Positions 42,513-45,900 of a stretch of 45,900 bases of DNA are shown here, piece after piece. Each line of letters begins with the position of its first letter. Position 1 is the first letter of the stretch. The notes beneath the pieces were generated by a model. The model was not told the DNA's origin and did not search any database. It worked only from the letters and a program-made list of their open reading frames with translations. The position numbers and the translations under genes were made by a program. The stretch lies in NCBI GenBank assembly GCA_023663025.1, contig JAMPIC010000001.1, forward strand, positions 94,231 to 140,130. Reading direction: 5' to 3'. This DNA is from Prevotella sp. Its GTDB lineage: Bacteria; Bacillota; Clostridia; Oscillospirales; Ruminococcaceae.

Positions 42513-42998
42513 TTAAACGCCCCGATTAAACGCTATCTTCATATTATGATATTTTGAAACCGTATCCTCAAACCCAAGGGACTTATACAAGCCATACCCC
42601 TCCTCCGTGGCTTTCAGCTCAACGAAATCAAGTTCCATTTTTTCCGCGTCCGCAAGCAGCGTTTTCATCAGCTTTCCCGCAAGACCCTTTCGCCTGTATT
42701 CCGGCTTTGTGTAAACGTTCATTACCGTCCCCACAATACCGTTCATAAAGCCGAGATTAGGCGGCTTTTCCGAAACCACCAAAATGCAGCAGCTTACCGT
42801 CTCGCCCCCGTATTTAGCGGTGTACGCAAAACAATCCCCGTTCAAATGCTCACGGAAATAATCGGGCAGTTTTTCGGATATTATGGACAATTTTTCCCGA
42901 GGTACAGCCCAATTATCCTCGAGAATATACGCCGTTCTCAGCTTTACAAGCGTGTCCAAATCTTCAATTCCCGCTTTTTCAAAAATAAAATCGGACAT
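42513..42998 (-). CDS. GNAT-family N-acetyltransferase
   Basis: The 161-aa protein is read from ATG 42998 behind AAAGGAGT. VYTKPEYRRKGLAGKLMKTLLADAE (about 96-120) is the acetyl-CoA site and GLYKSLGFEDT near the end is the second GNAT signature. The substrate is unknown. It lies between a hypothetical gene and the 71-aa membrane protein in the rseP-ispG gap. Confidence 0.88.
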   Translation of the reverse strand: MSDFIFEKAGIEDLDTLVKLRTAYILEDNWAVPREKLSIISEKLPDYFREHLNGDCFAYTAKYGGETVSCCILVVSEKPPNLGFMNGIVGTVMNVYTKPEYRRKGLAGKLMKTLLADAEKMELDFVELKATEEGYGLYKSLGFEDTVSKYHNMKIAFNRGV

Positions 42999-43008
42999 TT
43001 TTACTCCT

Positions 43009-43434
43009 TTATAGCTTGTTTTGCTTAGCTTCGAGAATTTCCAGCATTTTCTCGGTGTTCCGCTCCTGATTTGGCAGCTTTGAACCCGCAACCTTCGGCG
43101 CAAGCTGGAACTTTACCGTCCGCTTTTTGCCGTCCTCAAAAACCACGGTAACGATTTTCTGCCCCAAAATCATCGGCTTGATTTTTATCTGCACAATATC
43201 TTCCATATTATATGCGGCGTTTTCATCGCCTATAAGCCCGTATTTGCAGCACAAAAGCCGCCCCGTATCGGTTATTCCCGCATAGCCCGTAATAATGTTT
43301 CTGTTGCTCGCGAAAAATCCCGTATCCTTAAAAAGGCAGTACACTGCCGTTTCAAGACTTTCGCTGCCGATAAGAAGTTTGCCGAGAGCCGTATTCATTT
43401 CCTCGTCAGTATATTTTTTGGTAAAGCTGCTCAT
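43009..43434 (-). CDS. Conserved hypothetical protein
   Basis: The 141-aa soluble protein begins with a helix (TDEEMNTALGKLLIGSESLETAVYCLF), followed by several beta strands with GYAGITDTGRLLCCKYG and VTVVFEDGKKRTVKFQLAPKV, and ends in a helix. The pattern resembles bacterial PH-like domains, but I do not recognise a family. It follows rseP after 13 bases, with a GGGGGA ribosome site. Confidence 0.65.
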   Translation of the reverse strand: MSSFTKKYTDEEMNTALGKLLIGSESLETAVYCLFKDTGFFASNRNIITGYAGITDTGRLLCCKYGLIGDENAAYNMEDIVQIKIKPMILGQKIVTVVFEDGKKRTVKFQLAPKVAGSKLPNQERNTEKMLEILEAKQNKL

Positions 43435-43447
43435 TTTTCTTCCCCCA

Positions 43448-44491
43448 TTATTTCACAAATATGTTTTTGATATCGTTAAACGTGACAAATATCATCAGCA
43501 GCATTAACGCCGCAAATCCCACAAAGTGTATCATACCCTCGGTTTCCGCTTTCAAAGCCTTGCGGCGGACTGCCTCGACAAGCAGAAAGACGAACCGTCC
43601 CCCGTCCAGCGCGGGAAGCGGAAGCAGGTTGAAAATGCCGATATTTATTGTCACAAGCGTGGCAATATCCAAAATGAAGCTGATATCGAATCCGCTTTGC
43701 TCGGTAACGTCTCCAATGACCGTCACTATCCCCACCGGACCCTGCAAATCGTTTATCCCGTACTTGCCGCCGATTATGTCCCTCAAAGACATAAGCACGA
43801 TCCTGCCGTAATACACCGCGTTTTTGAACGCGTAGGGAATGATATTTGCGGGAGTGACTTTCTCTCTCTGCACCTTGAAATCGTATATCAAAGTATTTTT
43901 TCCCGTTTCCTCATCGGTTTCCATAGCAAACTTAACGCCGTTCACGGACACCTTTTCGCCGCCGCGCTCGACGACGAAGTCCACAACGCCGTCCTCGTCG
44001 TTGCTGAGCTGATAGGTTATGTCCTTTACGGAAAATATCCGCGTACCGTTTATTTTCACGATCTTGTCCTCAAGCTGCAAACCGTACTGCTTGCTTGAAG
44101 CGTCGTCGGCAAACCATACGATTTTGGAGGACACAGACCCGCCGTCCACCAAAATAAGGACTATGGAAAGAATAAATCCCAAAATAAGGTTCATCACCGC
44201 GCCCGCTACGATGGTAGCCATTCTTGCCCATATCGGCTTACGGCGGAAAGCGTCGGGGGACTCCCTGTCCTCGTCCTCGCCCATTGAGCAGAAGCCGCCT
44301 ATGGGCAGCAGTCTGACGGTGTAAAGGGTCTCGCCTTTCTGCTTTTTGAATATGACGGGACCCATTCCGACGGCAAATTCGTCAACTCTTATGCCGCAAA
44401 GCTTTGCTACGGTAAAATGTCCCAGTTCGTGGATAACAATTATCAGGCAGAAAAAAACTGCGGCAATCAAAATAGAAAGAAGTGTGTTCAT
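43448..44491 (-). CDS. rseP: Site-2 intramembrane zinc metalloprotease
   Basis: RseP/RasP cleaves membrane-bound anti-sigma factors and remnant signal peptides. The 347-aa protein has the zinc site IHELGHF (His21, Glu22, His25) in the first membrane helix, a PDZ domain at about 115-205 (GLQLEDKIVKINGTRI), and the second active-site motif LLPLPALDGGRF near the C-terminus, flanked by membrane helices. GAGGT precedes ATG 44491. It is 10 bases after dxr, the conserved clostridial neighbour. Confidence 0.96.
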   Translation of the reverse strand: MNTLLSILIAAVFFCLIIVIHELGHFTVAKLCGIRVDEFAVGMGPVIFKKQKGETLYTVRLLPIGGFCSMGEDEDRESPDAFRRKPIWARMATIVAGAVMNLILGFILSIVLILVDGGSVSSKIVWFADDASSKQYGLQLEDKIVKINGTRIFSVKDITYQLSNDEDGVVDFVVERGGEKVSVNGVKFAMETDEETGKNTLIYDFKVQREKVTPANIIPYAFKNAVYYGRIVLMSLRDIIGGKYGINDLQGPVGIVTVIGDVTEQSGFDISFILDIATLVTINIGIFNLLPLPALDGGRFVFLLVEAVRRKALKAETEGMIHFVGFAALMLLMIFVTFNDIKNIFVK

Positions 44492-44501
44492 AGTACCTCG
44501 C

Positions 44502-45647
44502 TTAAAAATTTATTTCGTTAAAGACAAAGTTTCTCGCAGTCATTTCGGCTCTTTTGATGTCCTCGTAAGTTTCGGACGGCATATCCGGCAGACTGTCAAG
44601 GGATTTCCTTACCAGCTCCCCTATCCGCAGGAACGGTATCTCTCTGTTCAGGAACAGCGCGACGGCTTCCTCGTTAACGGCGTTCACAACGCAGGGATAA
44701 GCTCCGCCGCGGTTTACGGCTTCAATGCAGCCGCTTAGACAGTCGAAAGTTTCAAAGTCCGGCTTGAAGAAAGTCAGCGTTCCGTAATCTGTAAAGGACA
44801 GCGGATTTACATCGCATTCCTCCCGCTGAGGGTACAGAAGCGCATACTGTATCGGTATCTTCATATCGGGAACGCCCAATTGCGCAATGACCGAGCGATC
44901 CTTGAACTCCACCGCCGAGTGGAGAACGCTTTCACGGTTCACCACAATTTCAATGTTTCGCGGACTTACCCCGAAAAGCCACTTTGCCTCGATAAATTCC
45001 AGACCCTTGTTCATAAGCGTAGCCGAGTCCACAGTTATCTTGTTCCCCATAGACCAGTTTGGGTGCGCGAGAGCCTGTTCGACGGTAACGTCCGCAAGCT
45101 CGGACTTTTTCATACCGAAAAAAGGTCCTCCCGAAGCGGTGAGAATTATTTTGTTAAGCTGCTTCGGGTCGTTTCCTTGCAGACACTGGAATATCGCCGA
45201 ATGCTCACTGTCTATGGGGTAAAGCTTTACGCCTTTACGCTCCGCGTTTGCCGTAACAAGCTGTCCTCCCGCCACAAGGGTCTCCTTGTTGGCGAGAGCA
45301 ACGTCCACGCCGTTTTCAATAGCAGTGAGCGTGGGGAGAAGTCCCACCATTCCCACCACGGCGTTTACGAACAGGTCGGCGTTCTTGTCCGACGCGATCT
45401 CGCACAGACCGTCCATGCCGCACAAGACTTTTATCCCCGTGTCGGCAAGCCGTTCCCGCATTTCGATATAAAGGTCGTCGCTGTAAACGCAAACCTTTTC
45501 GGGGGAAAATTCTCTTGCCTGACTTTCCAGCAAAGCCGTGTTTCTGTTCGCCGACAAAGCCTTTACAGTAATATTATGCTTGCGGCAAACGTCTAATGTC
45601 TGCGTGCCTATAGAACCCGTAGAGCCGATCAGAGTAATAGTTTTCAC
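44502..45647 (-). CDS. dxr: 1-deoxy-D-xylulose 5-phosphate reductoisomerase
   Basis: Dxr converts DXP to 2-C-methyl-D-erythritol 4-phosphate, the committed MEP step. The 381-aa protein is read from GTG 45647 after AAAGGA; an ATG at 45698 lies on the predicted -35 and cannot be transcribed from it. NADPH motif GSTGSIGTQTLD is at residues 7-18, with PIDSEHSAIFQCL, SGGPFFG, and HPNWSMGNKITVDSATLMNKGLE. The gene opens the dxr-rseP-ispG-polC run. Confidence 0.97.
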   Translation of the reverse strand: MKTITLIGSTGSIGTQTLDVCRKHNITVKALSANRNTALLESQAREFSPEKVCVYSDDLYIEMRERLADTGIKVLCGMDGLCEIASDKNADLFVNAVVGMVGLLPTLTAIENGVDVALANKETLVAGGQLVTANAERKGVKLYPIDSEHSAIFQCLQGNDPKQLNKIILTASGGPFFGMKKSELADVTVEQALAHPNWSMGNKITVDSATLMNKGLEFIEAKWLFGVSPRNIEIVVNRESVLHSAVEFKDRSVIAQLGVPDMKIPIQYALLYPQREECDVNPLSFTDYGTLTFFKPDFETFDCLSGCIEAVNRGGAYPCVVNAVNEEAVALFLNREIPFLRIGELVRKSLDSLPDMPSETYEDIKRAEMTARNFVFNEINF

Positions 45648-45669
45648 CGTAAAAATTCCTTTCAAAAAA

Positions 45670-45698
45670 CACATATTGAACGTAAAATATTTTGTCAA
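45670..45698 (-). promoter_or_regulatory. Promoter of dxr
   Basis: On the minus strand, TTGACA (45693-45698) and a weak TATGTG (45670-45675) are 17 bases apart. It lies between dxr and the repeat, so the uppS-cdsA genes that often precede dxr are not directly joined here. Confidence 0.5.
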
Positions 45699-45720
45699 AC
45701 TTGTTGAAAAAGCAATAATG

Positions 45721-45790
45721 TAAATTGTAATTTAGCGCAAAACAGGTAACGAGTATTCGGCGGCGAAGCCGCGACTAAAAGTTTCGCCCG
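45721..45790. repeat. Right arm of long inverted repeat (partner at 1-72)
   Basis: 45721-45737 and 45760-45790 are exact reverse complements of 56-72 and 1-31. The repeat contains the hairpin GCGGC-gaa-GCCGC and leads straight into the palindrome chain at 45788-45873. Confidence 0.8.
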
Positions 45791-45873
45791 CCTTTTCAAA
45801 GGCGGCAGGTTTCCAAAGGGCGGCGCCCTTTGGTCGCGCTCCGCAGAGCGCGAAATCCTTTTCGTTCGGAACG
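45788..45873. repeat. Chain of four further palindromes
   Basis: Successive hairpins: CCGCCTTT-tc-AAAGGCGG (45788-45805), CCAAAGGGCG-g-CGCCCTTTGG (45813-45833), CGCGCTC-cgca-GAGCGCG (45835-45852) and CGTTC-g-GAACG (45863-45873). Together with the one at 45760-45772 they form a composite non-coding element. 45874-45900 holds nothing I can assign; an ATG near the edge is too short to judge. Confidence 0.7.
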
Positions 45874-45900
45874 GTGAAAGGGGTGAGGAATGGCGACAGC

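Noticed and set aside
45760..45873. CRISPR array
   Set aside because: The palindromes differ in sequence and have no regular spacers or repeated unit.

Overview
The window reads as chromosomal DNA of an endospore-forming Firmicute of class Clostridia, most like the Ruminococcus/Oscillospiraceae group. The support is a PolC-type replicative polymerase, SpoIVA beside a SipL-like SPOCS+LysM protein, a short HisG that needs HisZ, several clostridial-type conserved proteins (DUF11 surface protein, DUF512 radical SAM, DUF177-rpmF), AGGAGG ribosome sites and consensus sigma-A promoters. This is inferred from gene content; no rRNA is present.

Layout: 1-218 holds one arm of an inverted repeat. 219-3281 (+) is a spore-morphogenesis pair, sipL-like and spoIVA. 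3278-5046 is an A+T-rich accessory cassette: a divergent XRE regulator, a 30-aa membrane peptide, a 117-aa membrane protein, and two small CxxC proteins, with three copies of a candidate operator. 5107-7582 (-) holds tyrA and a DUF389 membrane protein. 7872-12201 (+) holds a GH31 alpha-xylosidase with a cre/LacI-type site, an unknown protein and a DUF11 surface protein. 12291-17860 (-) is housekeeping: gpsA, plsY, der, a DUF512 radical SAM protein, rpmF, DUF177 and a P-loop protein. 17936-20528 (-) holds pgi and a DacF-like protein with all three catalytic motifs altered. 20731-23404 (+) holds a secreted transglutaminase-like protein, tRNA-Pro(GGG) and apgM. 23465-24361 (-) is a Cys-rich, polyproline protein.

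24440-36641 (-) is a long histidine operon, hisZ-G-D-C-B-H-F-I-E. It is read from one promoter that carries an 18-bp perfect palindrome, and it is interrupted by about nine co-directional passenger genes: a lipoprotein, a CPBP protease, small membrane proteins, two GNATs and two nucleotidyltransferase-fold proteins. hisA, normally between hisH and hisF, is absent. 36866-45647 (-) holds dxr, rseP, three small accessory genes, ispG and polC. The far end returns to the same repeat as the start, in opposite orientation, followed by a chain of palindromes.

The two biosynthetic blocks make histidine and the isoprenoid precursor MEP pathway; the others cover sporulation, phospholipid and ribosome functions, and carbohydrate use. 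No stretch without a gene exceeds 300 bases. The best candidates for something undescribed are the XRE cassette, the motif-altered DacF, the passenger-loaded his operon and the composite palindromic repeats.
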